From CAIKMD01 sp963803265 (GTDB lineage Bacteria; Pseudomonadota; Alphaproteobacteria; ATCC43930; CGMCC-115725), in contig CAWDLZ010000005.1 in assembly GCA_963803265.1 (NCBI GenBank), positions 134,179 through 198,178 on the forward strand: a stretch of DNA of 64,000 nt, in the 5' to 3' direction. The translations under genes were made by a program, and so were the position numbers. Below, in pieces: positions 9,047-18,225 of this stretch (the stretch's first letter is position 1; each line of letters starts with the position of its first letter). The notes under the pieces are model-generated. The model was not told the DNA's origin. It made no database searches and saw nothing but the letters and a program-made list of their open reading frames with translations.

Positions 9047-10386
9047 CCGCGTCTCCCCCTCAACTTCGACTTCTTGATCAGCCCTTCATATTGATGCGCG
9101 AGCAGATGGGAATGGATTTGCGCGACCGTGTCCATGGTGACGCTGACGACGATCAGAAGGCTCGTGCCGCCGAAATAGAACGGCAGCGTGTATTCCGACA
9201 CCAGGATCTCAGGCAGCACGCACACGCCCGCGAGATAGAGCGCGCCGACGACGGTGAGCCGGGTCAGGACATAGTCGAGATAATCCGCGGTGTTCTTGCC
9301 CGGCCTTATGCCCGGCACGAACCCGCCGTATTTCCGCAGATTGTCCGCGGTTTCGACCGGGTTGAACACGATCGCCGTATAAAAGAAGCAGAAGAACACG
9401 ATCAGCGCGACATAGAGCCCGATGTAAAGCGGCTGGCCGTGGCCGAGCCACGCCGCGACCTGGGCAAGGGGGCCGGTCTGAGCCGGCGTTGAGGCTGGCG
9501 AGCGTCGCCGGCAGCAGCAGCAGCGACGACGCGAAGATCGGCGGAATCACGCCCGAGGTGTTGAGCTTCAGCGGCAGGTGCGAGTTTTCGCCGCCGAACA
9601 TCTTGTTGCCGACCTGGCGCTTCGGGTACTGCACCAGGATGCGGCGCTGCGCCCGCTCCATGAACACGATGAAGGTGATCACGGCGATGGCCAGCACCAG
9701 GAAGGCGATGATGAAGAAGGTCGAGATCGCGCCGGTGCGGCCGAGCTCGAGCAGGCTGGCCGAGCGCCGACGGCATGCGCGCGACGATGCCCGAAAAGAT
9801 GATCAGCGAGATGCCGTTGCCGACGCCGCGTGCGGTGATCTGCTCGCCAAGCCACATCAGGAACACGGTGCCGGCGGTGAGGGTGACCATCGAGGTCAGG
9901 CGGAAGAACAAGCCGGGATCGGTCACGGCGAGACGCCGAGGGCCCGCGCAGCCCCTCGATGCCGACGGCGATGCCATAGGCCTGGACCGCGGCGAGCAGC
10001 ACGGTGCCGTAGCGGGTGTATTGGTTGAGCTTCTTGCGCCCGGTCTCGCCCTCTTTCTTCAGCGCCTCGAGCTGCGGCGAGACCGCGGTCAGGAGCTGAA
10101 CGATGATCGAGGACGAGATGTAGGGCATGATGGCGAGCGCGAAGATGGTCATGCGGCCCAGCGCGCCGCCCGAGAACATGTTGACCATGCCCAGGATGCC
10201 GCCGGCGTTTTGCTGGAAGACCTCTTGCAGCACCCGCGGATCGATGCCGGGCAGCGGGATGTAGGTGCCGAGCCGATAAACCACCAGCGCGCCGAGCGTG
10301 AACCAGATGCGATTCTTGAGGTCGGTCGCCTTGGCGAAGGCGGAGAAATTGATGCTCGCTGCGAGTTGTTCGGCGGCTGACGCCAT
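9043..10386 (-). CDS. secY: Preprotein translocase channel SecY, three frame breaks
   Basis: The SecYEG channel-forming subunit in the inner membrane. The N-terminus (NFSAFAKATDLKNRIWFTLG) and first membrane segment, the plug region and the cytoplasmic loop RAQRRILVQYPKRQVGNKMF are all recognisable. Three +1 insertions at about 9480, 9760 and 9933 break the frame. Corrected, the protein is about 447 residues, the normal length. Its location between rplO and adk is standard. SecY is essential, so these must be sequence errors unless another copy exists. Confidence 0.92.
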
Positions 10387-10397
10387 CTAGTGCCTCC

Positions 10398-10895
10398 TCA
10401 TGCCGCCGGAGCGGCCGGGGGAGCGGCGGGTTTCGCGCCCCCCAGGATCACTTTGCCCCCGAGCTTTTCGACCGCTTCGACCGCCGCTTTCGAGGCCCCC
10501 AAGACCTCGATGGTCAGGGGCGCCTTGAGCTCGCCCTTGGCAAGGAGCCGCACCCCGTCGCGCACCCGCCGCAGCACGCCCGCCGCCACCAGCGCCGCGC
10601 CGTTCACCGGCGCATCCGCCTTCAAGCGCCCGGCATCGAGCGCCGCCTGCAGTCGGCCGAGATTGACGATCGAGAAAGTTTTTTGGAAATCGGTGTTGTT
10701 GAAGCCGCGCTTGGGCAGGCGACGGTGCAGCGGCGTCTGGCCGCCTTCGAAACCATTCAACGCGACGCCGGTGCGCGCGGTCTGGCCCTTGCCGCCGCGC
10801 GCGCTGGTCTTGCCCTTGCCCGAGCCGATGCCGCGGCCGCGGCGCTTGGCGCGATAATGCGCGCCGTCATTGTCCGAAATTTCATTGAGCTTCAT
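10398..10895 (-). CDS. rplO: Ribosomal protein uL15
   Basis: A 165-residue large-subunit protein. The start MKLNEISDNDGAHYRAKRRG, the glycine-rich arm GRGIGSGKGKTSARGGKGQ and the segment LNGFEGGQTPLHRRLPKRGF are canonical. The C-terminus has an Ala/Pro-rich extension. It ends 12 bases before secY. Frame intact. Confidence 0.97.
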   Translation of the reverse strand: MKLNEISDNDGAHYRAKRRGRGIGSGKGKTSARGGKGQTARTGVALNGFEGGQTPLHRRLPKRGFNNTDFQKTFSIVNLGRLQAALDAGRLKADAPVNGAALVAAGVLRRVRDGVRLLAKGELKAPLTIEVLGASKAAVEAVEKLGGKVILGGAKPAAPPAAPAA

Positions 10896-10955
10896 GTTCC
10901 ACTTCCGGCGTGATTATTCCTCGGCGGGAGCCCCGCCGCAATGGCGGGAAAGAGC

Positions 10956-11209
10956 TTACGAGGCCGGCTCGATTCGCACCAGATGCCGCACGCGCGCGAT
11001 CATGCCGCGCACCGCGGGCGTATCCTCGAGGACCTGGAGCGCCGCAGCTTGTCGAGGCCGAGGCCCTTCAGCGTCGCGCGCTGGTAATCGCGGCGGCCGA
11101 TCGGGCTGCCGATCTGCGTCACCATGACGGTCTTTTCGGGCTTGGGCGGTAGTGCCGGCCCGGCGGCGGCGCGCGCCGCGCGGGCGGATTCTTTCTCGTT
11201 CTCGGCCAT
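10956..11209 (-). CDS. rpmD: Ribosomal protein uL30, one frame break
   Basis: A small large-subunit protein with an N-terminal Ala-rich extension. The core is VMVTQIGSPIGRRDYQRATL, then LGLDKLRRS. One base appears to be missing at about 11031-11033. Restoring a G continues as RVLEDTPAVRGMIARVRHLV and reaches the TAA at 10956-10958, for about 84 residues. As written the frame ends early at 11000. It sits between rpsE and rplO as expected. Confidence 0.88.
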
Positions 11210-11212
11210 GGC

Positions 11213-11831
11213 TTACTCCCGCGCCTCCTGCGCCTCGCGGCGGGCCGAGAATATCGCTGACCTTCTTGCCGCGGCGCGACGCGACCGTGCGCGGGCTGAC
11301 CGAGCGGCTCGAGCGCCTCGAAGGTCGCCTTGATCATGTTGTGCGGATTGGAGGTGCCGACCGATTTCGCCACCACGTCCTGCACGCCCAGCGCCTCGAA
11401 GATGGCGCGCATCGGACCGCCGGCGATAATGCCGGTGCCCTGGCCGCGGCGCGCACGACCACGCGCCGGCACCATAATGGCCGATGATGTCGTGATGCAG
11501 CGTGCGGCCTTCGCGCAGCGGCACGCGGATCATCGCGCGCCGCGCCTGCTCGGTCGCCTTGCGGATCGCCTCCGGCACCTCGCGCGCCTTGCCCGAGCCG
11601 TAGCCGACGCGGCCCTTGCCGTCGCCGACGACAACGATCGCGGCGAAGCCGAAGCGGCGGCCGCCCTTCACCACCTTGGCGACGCGGTTGATGCCGACCA
11701 GCTTCTCGATCGAGCTCGCCTTCCTCGCGGTCGCGACCCTGGCGGTCGCCCTCGCGGCCGCCGCGTGGCGGCCTTTGGCCGCCGCCGCGTCCACGCTGCG
11801 GCCGTTCGCTGCCCGTCGGTGTCGTTGCCAT
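11213..11831 (-). CDS. rpsE: Ribosomal protein uS5, five frame breaks
   Basis: A small-subunit decoding-fidelity protein. After an Arg/Gly-rich N-terminus comes the S5 core (EKLVGINRVAKVVKGGRRF, then VGDGKGRVGYGSGKAREVPE). Frame breaks are insertions near 11711, 11300 and 11243 and deletions near 11465 and 11452. Between the two deletions the third frame reads RVVVRAA, which matches the family, so both are needed. Corrected, the protein is about 205 residues. This is one of the most damaged genes in the window relative to its length. Confidence 0.9.
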
Positions 11832-11843
11832 GACTGGCCCTTT

Positions 11844-12211
11844 CTAGAATTCGAGCCCGCCCTCGCGGGCGGCGTCGGCCAGGGCCTTGACCCGGCCGTG
11901 GAATAGATACCCGCCGCGGTCGAACACCACGGCGGTGACGCCGGCGGCCTTGGCGCGCTCGGCGACCAGCTTGCCGACGGCGCCGCGCGGCGTCCTTGTC
12001 GGCGCCGGATTTGAGGCTGGCGCGCAAGGATCTGATCGAGGCTCGAGGCGGCAGCCACCGTCCGCCCGGCGGCATCGTCGATGACCTGGGCATAGATGTG
12101 CTTCGAGGATCGAAACACCGACAGCCGCGGCTTGCCGCCGGCGGTGACGGCGATCCGGGTGCGCACCCGGCTGCGGCGCCGGGCGAAAAGGGCGATCGAT
12201 TTTCCGCTCAT
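11844..12211 (-). CDS. rplR: Ribosomal protein uL18, two frame breaks
   Basis: A 5S-rRNA binding large-subunit protein. RTRIAVTAGGKPRLSVFRSS and HIYAQVIDDAAGRTVAAASS are diagnostic, and the end GVTAVVFDRGGYLFHGRVK is canonical. Two +1 insertions, at about 12032 and 11988, break the frame. Corrected length is about 121 residues. It lies between rplF and rpsE. Confidence 0.92.
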
Positions 12212-12219
12212 GTGAGCCC

Positions 12220-12754
12220 CTATTTCTTCTTGCCTTCCTTGCGCCGGACTGTCTCGGTCGCGTACTTGATGCCCTTGCCCTTATAGGGCTCGGGGCGGCG
12301 ATACGAGCGCAGCACCGCGGCGATCTGGCCAACGCGCTGCTTGTCGGCGCCGGTGATCGCGATCGCCGTCGGCTTTTCGCAAAGGATCTTGATGTCGTCG
12401 GGAATCGGGAAAGTGACGTCGTGGCTGTAGCCGAGCTGGAGGACCAGATTCTTGCCCTGCACCGCGGCGCGATAGCCGACGCCGTTGATCTCGAGATTGA
12501 CGGTATAGCCGTTGGCGACGCCCGTCATCATGTTGTTGACGAGCGCCCGCATCGTGCCCCAGGCCATGCGCGCGCGCTTGCTTTCGCTCTTCGGCGTCAT
12601 CACGACCTTGCCGTCGGCGACGGTCGCCTCGACGTCGTTGTTGACCGCGAGTTGCAGCGTGCCGAGCTTGCCCTTGGCGGTGAGGACGCCCGCCGCCAAC
12701 GCGACGGTGACGCCTTGCAGGGATGGTTACGGGCAGTTTGCCGATGCGTGACAT
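12220..12754 (-). CDS. rplF: Ribosomal protein uL6, one frame break
   Basis: A large-subunit protein near the factor-binding site. The start MSRIGKLPVTIP is canonical. A +1 insertion at about 12717-12720 interrupts the frame; corrected it reads IPQGVTVALAAGVLTAKG. The C-terminal signature RRPEPYKGKGIKYATE is intact. Corrected length is 177 residues, as expected. Confidence 0.94.
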
Positions 12755-12763
12755 GGCATTACC

Positions 12764-13163
12764 TCAGAAGACGCGGCACAGAATCTCGCCGCCGACATTG
12801 GCGGCGCGGGCCTCGTTGTCCGACATGCACGCCGCGCGGCGTCGACAGGATCGCGATGCCGAGGCCGTTATAGACGCGCGGCAGGTCCGAAATCCGCGAA
12901 TAGATCCGGCGGCCCGGCTTGGAGACGCGCGTGATCTCGCGGATCACCGGCTCGCCGTCGACGTATTTCAGCTCGATCTTGAGCTCGGCGACGCCCGGAC
13001 GAACCTCGGCGCGGGAGTAGCCGCGGATGTAGCCTTCGCGCTGCAGCACTTCCAGCACGTTGGCGCGGATCTTCGAAGCCGGCGAATCCACGACCGGCTT
13101 GTGCGCCTGTTGGCCGTTGCGGATGCGGGTCAGCATATCCCCGAGCGGATCGCTCATCGACAT
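12764..13163 (-). CDS. rpsH: Ribosomal protein uS8, one frame break
   Basis: A small-subunit protein and, in E. coli, the translational repressor of the spc operon. MSMSDPLGDMLTRIRNGQ is the canonical start. A +1 insertion at about 12826-12829 breaks the last 20 codons; corrected they read STPRGVMSDNEARAANVGGE and end at the TGA at 12764-12766. Corrected length is 132 residues. It lies between rpsN and rplF. Confidence 0.94.
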
Positions 13164-13176
13164 GAAGCTCTCTCCC

Positions 13177-13482
13177 TCACCAGCTCGACTTGACCATGCC
13201 CGGGATCTGGCCCGCCGAGGCCAGATCGCGGAACGCGATGCGCGACAGCTTGAACTTGCGATAATTGCCGCGCGGCCGGCCGCTCAACTCGCACCGATTG
13301 CGCAGGCGCGTGGCCGAGGAGTTGCGCGGAAGCTCGGCGAGCTTCAAGCGCGCGGCAAAGCGCTCTTCGGGCGGCAGCTCCTTGTTGGCAGCGAGCGCCT
13401 TGAGCTTCGCCCGCTTGCCCGACAAGCGCTTGACGAGAAGCGCCCGCTTGCGGTTCTTGACGACGGAACTGGTCTTAGCCAT
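13177..13482 (-). CDS. rpsN: Ribosomal protein uS14 (zinc-independent form)
   Basis: A 101-residue C-minus form with no CXXC zinc pairs. It opens MAKTSSVVKNRKRALLVKR and ends with the segment GRPRGNYRKFKLSRIAFRD. Lack of the cysteines means no zinc requirement. It sits between rplE and rpsH. Frame intact. Confidence 0.97.
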   Translation of the reverse strand: MAKTSSVVKNRKRALLVKRLSGKRAKLKALAANKELPPEERFAARLKLAELPRNSSATRLRNRCELSGRPRGNYRKFKLSRIAFRDLASAGQIPGMVKSSW

Positions 13483-13504
13483 TTCACCTCACTCTAGCGA
13501 AGCG

Positions 13505-14049
13505 TCAATTCACGAACGGGATGTCGAAGCCGCGCAGCAGCGCCTTGGCCTCGGCATCGGTCTTGGCGGTCGTGACGATGACGATGTCCATGCCGCGCAC
13601 GTCCGTCGACCTCGTCGTAGTTGATTTCGGGAAAGACGAGCTGCTCCTTCAATCCGAGCGCGTAATTGCCTCGCCCGTCGAAGCTCTTGCCCGAGCTGCC
13701 GCGGAAGTCGCGCACGCGCGGCAAGCGCGATGTTCACGAGCCGGTCGAGGAACTCGTACATGCGATCCTTGCGCAGCGTGACCTTGCAGCCCAAGGGCAT
13801 GTTCTCGCGGACCTTGTAGGTCGCGATCGATTTCTTGGCATGGGTGATGACCGGCCGCTGGCCGGCGATGACCGCGAGCTCCTTGGCGGCGGCATCCACC
13901 TTCTTCGTATCCTGCACCGCCTCGCCCACGCCCATATTGATGACGATCTTGTCGAGGCGCGGCACCGCCATAAGGTTCTCGTAGGCGAACTCCTTCATCA
14001 GGGCCGGCCGGACCACCGTGTCGTAATGCTCTTTGAGGCGCGTCGCCAT
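13505..14049 (-). CDS. rplE: Ribosomal protein uL5, two frame breaks
   Basis: A 5S-rRNA binding protein that contacts the P-site tRNA. MATRLKEHYDTVVRPALM and VPRLDKIVINMGVGEAVQD are canonical. Insertions at about 13723 and 13603 break the frame. Corrected, the end reads RGMDIVIVTTAKTDAEAKAL and GFDIPFVN, stopping at 13505-13507. Corrected length is about 180 residues. Confidence 0.94.
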
Positions 14050-14060
14050 GGCGGTTTCTC

Positions 14061-14378
14061 CTAAACGTCGATGACTTCGCCGGAGCGCTTGGCGTAGCGC
14101 ACCTTGCGGCCGTCATCGAGGACGCGGTAGCCGATCCGCGTCGGCTTTTGCGACTTCGGATCGATATGGGCGACGTTCGAGACATGGATCGGCGCTTCCT
14201 TGTCGAGGATGCCGCCGGGCTCGCCCGGCCGCGGCTTGGTGTGCCGCTTCATCATGTTGACGCCCTGGACGAGGACGCGGTTGTCCTTGCGCAGCACGCT
14301 CAACACCTCGCCCTGCCTGCCCTTGTCGCGGCCGGCAAGCACGACGACCTTGTCGCCTTTCTTGATCTTGAACTTCAT
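14061..14378 (-). CDS. rplX: Ribosomal protein uL24
   Basis: A 105-residue assembly-initiator protein of the large subunit. It begins MKFKIKKGDKVVVLAGRDKG, a KOW motif, followed by VLVQGVNMMKRHTKPRPGEP. Frame intact. It is separated from rplN by three bases. Confidence 0.97.
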   Translation of the reverse strand: MKFKIKKGDKVVVLAGRDKGRQGEVLSVLRKDNRVLVQGVNMMKRHTKPRPGEPGGILDKEAPIHVSNVAHIDPKSQKPTRIGYRVLDDGRKVRYAKRSGEVIDV

Positions 14379-14381
14379 CGG

Positions 14382-14750
14382 CTAAAGCACCTCGGGCGCG
14401 AGCGAGACGATCTTCATGAACTTGCGCGCGCGCAACTCGCGCGTCACCGGTCCGAAGATGCGCGTGCCGATCGGCTCGTCCTGGGCGGTGATCAGCACGG
14501 CGGCGTTGCGGTCGAAGCGGATCGCGGTGCCGTCGGGACGGCGGATCGCGTTGGCGGTGCGCACGATCACCGCCTTGTGGACGTCGCCTTTCTTGACGCG
14601 GCCGCGCGGGATCGCATCCTTGACCGAGACGACGATGATGTCGCCCACCATCGCGAAGCGGCGCTTCGAGCCCCCCAGCACCTTGATGCACTGGACGCGG
14701 CGCGCGCCGGAATTGTCGGCGACGTCGAGATTGGTCTGCATCTGGATCAT
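14382..14750 (-). CDS. rplN: Ribosomal protein uL14
   Basis: A 122-residue protein at the subunit interface. MIQMQTNLDVADNSGARRVQ and the C-terminal GPVTRELRARKFMKIVSLAP are diagnostic. Frame intact and length standard. It is the first gene of the spc block, seven bases after rpsQ. Confidence 0.98.
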   Translation of the reverse strand: MIQMQTNLDVADNSGARRVQCIKVLGGSKRRFAMVGDIIVVSVKDAIPRGRVKKGDVHKAVIVRTANAIRRPDGTAIRFDRNAAVLITAQDEPIGTRIFGPVTRELRARKFMKIVSLAPEVL

Positions 14751-14756
14751 GGCGCG

Positions 14757-15026
14757 TTACTCCGAAGCCGCGGGTTTGGCCGGGGCGGGCGCCTCGGCGC
14801 CGCTCAGCACGATCCAGCGCTTCGATTTCGAGATCGGGCGGCTTTCCTCGATGCGCACGGTATCGCCGGTCTTGAAGGCGTTGGCCTCGTCATGCGCGGC
14901 GTATTTCTTGGAGCGCATGATGAACTTCTTGTACACCGGATGCATGACGCGCCGCTCGACGCGAACGACGACGGTCTTGTTGCCCTTGTCGGACACCACC
15001 ACGCCGGTGAGGATACGTTTGGGCAT
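14757..15026 (-). CDS. rpsQ: Ribosomal protein uS17
   Basis: An 89-residue primary 16S-binding protein. MPKRILTGVVVSDKGNKTVV is canonical, and DTVRIEESRPISKSKRWIV matches the family. A short Ala/Pro tail follows. Frame intact. Confidence 0.97.
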   Translation of the reverse strand: MPKRILTGVVVSDKGNKTVVVRVERRVMHPVYKKFIMRSKKYAAHDEANAFKTGDTVRIEESRPISKSKRWIVLSGAEAPAPAKPAASE

Positions 15027-15043
15027 GATCTCCGCTCTTTCGC

Positions 15044-15241
15044 TCAGCTCGTCTTGCGGGCGCGTTCGCCCAGCATGGTCTTGATGCGCGCGATGTCGCG
15101 CCGCACCTGGCGCATCCGCGCGGTATTCTCGAGTTGGCCGCTCGCCTTCTGGAAGCGCAGGTTGAAGACTTCCTTGCCGAACTGGGCGAGATCGGCCTTC
15201 AATTCGTCATCCGACTTGGCGCGAACGTCGCCCGCCTTCAT
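15044..15241 (-). CDS. rpmC: Ribosomal protein uL29
   Basis: A 65-residue protein at the polypeptide exit. It opens MKAGDVRAKSDDELKADL and carries FNLRFQKASGQLENTARMRQ. Its ATG overlaps the rplP stop (ATGA), which fixes the start. Frame intact. Confidence 0.97.
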   Translation of the reverse strand: MKAGDVRAKSDDELKADLAQFGKEVFNLRFQKASGQLENTARMRQVRRDIARIKTMLGERARKTS

Positions 15242-15663
15242 GGCTCGCCCCCTTCGCCGACCCGCGTGACGACGCGCACCGCGACCGAGAGCTTGGCCGC
15301 GGCCAAGGCGAAAGCCTCGCGCGCGATCGGGCCCGGCACGCCGTCCAACTCGAACATGATGCGGCCCGGCTTCACCCGGCAGACCCAGAATTCGGGCGTG
15401 CCCTTGCCGCTGCCCATGCGCACCTCTGCCGGTTTGCGCGAGACCGGCACGTCGGGGAAGATCCGGATCCAGATCCGGCCGATGCGCTTGATGTGGCGGG
15501 TGATGGCGCGCCGCGCGGCCTCGATCTCGCGCGCCGTGACGCGGCCCGGCTCGGTCGCTTTCAAGCCGAAATTGCCGAAATTGAGCGCGGCGCCGCCCTT
15601 GGCCTTGCCATGGATGCGGCCCTTATGCGCCTTGCGGTATTTGGTGCGTGCGGGTGAAAACAT
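15238..15663 (-). CDS. rplP: Ribosomal protein uL16
   Basis: A 141-residue protein that helps place the A-site tRNA. The true start is the ATG at 15663, although the frame stays open far upstream. The first residues, MFSPARTKYRKAHKGRIHG, are close to the family norm (often MLSPKRTKFRK). GSGKGTPEFWVCRVKPGRIM is the conserved C-terminal block. It overlaps rpmC by four bases. Frame intact. Confidence 0.96.
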   Translation of the reverse strand: MFSPARTKYRKAHKGRIHGKAKGGAALNFGNFGLKATEPGRVTAREIEAARRAITRHIKRIGRIWIRIFPDVPVSRKPAEVRMGSGKGTPEFWVCRVKPGRIMFELDGVPGPIAREAFALAAAKLSVAVRVVTRVGEGGEP

Positions 15664-15674
15664 CGCAAATCCTC

Positions 15675-16355
15675 TCAGAGGCGCGCCGGCTGCGCCTCGG
15701 CGGCGCGCTTGTCTTGCGCCATCGGGTCGTGCGTCATGACTTCGCCCCTGAACACCCAGACCTTGACGCCGCAGGTGCCATAGGTGGTCTTGGCGGTGCC
15801 GACCCCGAAATCGACATCGGCGCGAAGCGTGTGCAGCGGCACCCGGCCTTCGCGATACCATTCCATGCGCGCGATCTCGGCGCCGCCCAGGCGCCCCGAG
15901 CAGTTGATGCGGATGCCCAAGGCGCCGAGGCGCATCGCCGACTGCACCGCGCGCTTCATCGCCCGGCGGAAGGCGACGCGGCGCTCCAATTGCTGCGCGA
16001 TCCCGTCGGCGATGAGCTTGGCGTCGATCTCGGGCTTGCGGATTTCGAGAATGTTGAGGCTGACTTCGGTCTTGGTCATCTTGCCGAGATCGACCCGCAG
16101 CTTCTCGATGTCGGCGCCCTTCTTGCCGATGACCACGCCGGGCCGGGCCGAATGGATCGTGATGCGAGTCTTCTTGGCGGCGCGCTCGATCACAATTTTG
16201 CTGACGCCGGCCTGTTGCAGCCGATCGTTGAGGAAGGTTCTCAGCTTGAGGTCTTCGTGCAGCAAGGAGCTGTAATCCTTGCGCGCGAACCAGCGCGAAT
16301 CCCACGTCCGGTTGATGCCGAGCCGGAGCCCGATCGGATTGACCTTCTGGCCCAT
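15675..16355 (-). CDS. rpsC: Ribosomal protein uS3
   Basis: A 226-residue mRNA-entry-channel protein. MGQKVNPIGLRLGINRTWDS is canonical; the KH domain is visible around GVVIGKKGADIEKLRVDL, and GRLGGAEIARMEWYREGRVP follows. Its last-in-frame start overlaps the rplV stop by one base. Frame intact. Confidence 0.97.
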   Translation of the reverse strand: MGQKVNPIGLRLGINRTWDSRWFARKDYSSLLHEDLKLRTFLNDRLQQAGVSKIVIERAAKKTRITIHSARPGVVIGKKGADIEKLRVDLGKMTKTEVSLNILEIRKPEIDAKLIADGIAQQLERRVAFRRAMKRAVQSAMRLGALGIRINCSGRLGGAEIARMEWYREGRVPLHTLRADVDFGVGTAKTTYGTCGVKVWVFRGEVMTHDPMAQDKRAAEAQPARL

Positions 16356-16762
16356 TACGCCTTCTCCTCCTCGCCGGCGTCCTTGGCCTCGTCGGCGCGC
16401 TCGCGCACGACCACCAGGAGGTTGGCGAAATATTTCTCGACTTGGGCGGACCGGCCGCGGCCGCGGGCATGAAAGCGCTTCAGCGTCATGGCACGGCCCA
16501 CCGTGGCTTCCTTGACGACGAGCTTGTCAACGTCGAGTTGATGATTGTTCTCGGCGTTGGCGATCGCCGATTGCAGCACCTTCTTCACGTCGATGGCGAT
16601 GCGGCGGGGCGAAAAGGTCAGCTCGTGCAGCGCCGCATTGGCGGCCTTGCCGCGGATCGATTGCGCGACGAGATTGAGCTTGCGCGCGCTCACCCGGATC
16701 GCGTGGGCATAGGCCGAGGCTTCGGTCTCGGCGAGACGGCGCGGCGCCTGTTTCTTGCTCAT
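16355..16762 (-). CDS. rplV: Ribosomal protein uL22
   Basis: A 135-residue exit-tunnel protein. ARKLNLVAQSIRGKAANAAL and the beta-hairpin region VGRAMTLKRFHARGRGRSAQ are diagnostic. It is extended by an acidic C-terminal tail. The ATG overlaps the rpsS stop (ATGA). Frame intact. Confidence 0.97.
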   Translation of the reverse strand: MSKKQAPRRLAETEASAYAHAIRVSARKLNLVAQSIRGKAANAALHELTFSPRRIAIDVKKVLQSAIANAENNHQLDVDKLVVKEATVGRAMTLKRFHARGRGRSAQVEKYFANLLVVVRERADEAKDAGEEEKA

Positions 16763-17052
16763 GCCGACTCCGAGGGCGCGCGCCTCACCTTCCGGTCGGC
16801 GGTATGGCCGTGGAAGGTGCGCGTCGGCGAGAATTCGCCGAGCTTGTGGCCGATCATGTGCTCGTTCACGAGCACCGGAATGAATTTGTGGCCGTTATAG
16901 ACGCCGAAGGTCAAGCCGACGAACTGCGGAAAGATCGTGGAGCGGCGCGACCAGGTCTTGATGATCTCGTTGCGGCCGCCGCCGCGGGCCTTCTCCGCCT
17001 TCTTCAGCAGATGGCCGTCGACGAACGGCCCTTTCCATGTCGAGCGTGCCAC
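16759..17052 (-). CDS. rpsS: Ribosomal protein uS19
   Basis: A 97-residue small-subunit head protein. RSTWKGPFVDGHLLKKAEK and EFSPTRTFHGHTADRKVRR are diagnostic. The frame is open upstream into rplB, but the start is taken as GTG at 17052-17050 (GTGGCACGCTCGACATGG). An AGGGAGAG Shine-Dalgarno stands a few bases before it, and this gives the family-typical length. Frame intact. Confidence 0.95.
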   Translation of the reverse strand: MARSTWKGPFVDGHLLKKAEKARGGGRNEIIKTWSRRSTIFPQFVGLTFGVYNGHKFIPVLVNEHMIGHKLGEFSPTRTFHGHTADRKVRRAPSESA

Positions 17053-17063
17053 CGCGCTCTCCC

Positions 17064-17888
17064 TTACTTCTGCCGCCGGCGCCGCACGATATAGCGGTCC
17101 GTCGCCTTGTTGTGCCGAGTCTTGGTGCCCTTGGTGCCCTTGCCCCAGGGCGTGACCGGATGACGGCCGCCCGAGGTGCGGCCTTCGCCGCCGCCATGCG
17201 GATGGTCGATGGGGTTCATCGCGACGCCGCGCACCGAAGGCCGGTGCCCGAGCCAGCGGTTGCGCCCGGCCTTGCCGATCGAGACGTTCTGCTTGTCGGG
17301 GTTCGACACCGCGCCGATCGTGGCGCGACACTCGGCGCGCACCTTGCGCACCTCGCCCGAGGACAGCCGCAAGAGCGCGTAATCGGCGTCGCGCCCGACG
17401 AGCTGCACGAAGGTGCCGGCGGCGCGCGCGAGCTGGCCGCCCTTGCCCGGCTTCATCTCGACGTTGTGGATGATGGTGCCGACCGGGATGTTGCGCATCG
17501 GCATGCAATTGCCCGGCTTCACATCGACGCGCTCGCCGGCCACGACCTTGTCGCCGACGCCCAGGCGCTGCGGCGCCAGGATGTAGTTGAGCTCGCCATC
17601 CTCGTATTTCACGAGAGCGAGAAAGCCCGAGCGATTCGGATCGAATTCGAGGCGTATGACCTCGGCAGCGCCTTCCTTGCGGCGCTTGAAATCAACGTCG
17701 CGCAAGCGCCGCTTGTGCCCGCCGCCGCGACGCCGCATGGTGATGCGGCCGTGATTGTTGCGCCCGCCGGCCTCGCGCTTGCCTTCGGTCAGCGCCTTCA
17801 CCGGCCGGCCCCGCCACAGGCCGGTGCGGTCGACCAGCACCAGTTGGCGTTGGCCGGGCGTCGTCGGCTTGTAGGTTCTCAATGCCAT
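17064..17888 (-). CDS. rplB: Ribosomal protein uL2
   Basis: A 274-residue protein needed for peptidyl-transferase function. MALRTYKPTTPGQRQLVLVD is the start, and SVRGVAMNPIDHPHGGGEG holds the conserved histidine region close to the catalytic centre. Frame intact and length standard. Confidence 0.98.
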   Translation of the reverse strand: MALRTYKPTTPGQRQLVLVDRTGLWRGRPVKALTEGKREAGGRNNHGRITMRRRGGGHKRRLRDVDFKRRKEGAAEVIRLEFDPNRSGFLALVKYEDGELNYILAPQRLGVGDKVVAGERVDVKPGNCMPMRNIPVGTIIHNVEMKPGKGGQLARAAGTFVQLVGRDADYALLRLSSGEVRKVRAECRATIGAVSNPDKQNVSIGKAGRNRWLGHRPSVRGVAMNPIDHPHGGGEGRTSGGRHPVTPWGKGTKGTKTRHNKATDRYIVRRRRQK

Positions 17889-17892
17889 CGCC

Positions 17893-18225
17893 TCAGACCC
17901 CCGTCGTCACGTCGATCTTCGAGCCCTCGGCGAGGGTCACGATCGCTTTCTTGTAGTCGGAGCGCCGACCGGGCCGGCCGCGAAAGATCTTCTTCTTGCC
18001 CTTCACGACGATGGTGTTGACCGCCGCGACCTTGACGTTGAAGAGCCCCTCGACCGCGGCCTTGACGGCGCGCTTGTCGGCGTCCACGGGCACGCGGAAG
18101 GTGACCTGATTGTGCTCGGAATTCATGTTCGACTTCTCGGTGATCACCGGAGCGATCACGAGATCGTACATGGCTTCGCGCGAGAGCTTCGGGACGTTGC
18201 GCGGAACGAAGCGGAATCGGCTCAT
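17893..18225 (-). CDS. rplW: Ribosomal protein uL23
   Basis: A 110-residue exit-site protein that docks trigger factor and SRP. VIAPVITEKSNMNSEHNQVT is the family core, and the basic loop GKKKIFRGRPGRRSDYKKA follows. The N-terminus (MSRFRFVPRNVPKLSREAMY) is longer than usual. The ATG overlaps the rplD stop by four bases. Frame intact. Confidence 0.96.
   Translation of the reverse strand: MSRFRFVPRNVPKLSREAMYDLVIAPVITEKSNMNSEHNQVTFRVPVDADKRAVKAAVEGLFNVKVAAVNTIVVKGKKKIFRGRPGRRSDYKKAIVTLAEGSKIDVTTGV

Noticed and set aside
15664..16470. N-terminal extension of L16 (open frame upstream of 15663)
   Set aside because: It overlaps rpsC and rplV in another frame. The family start MFSPARTK has its own ATG at 15663.
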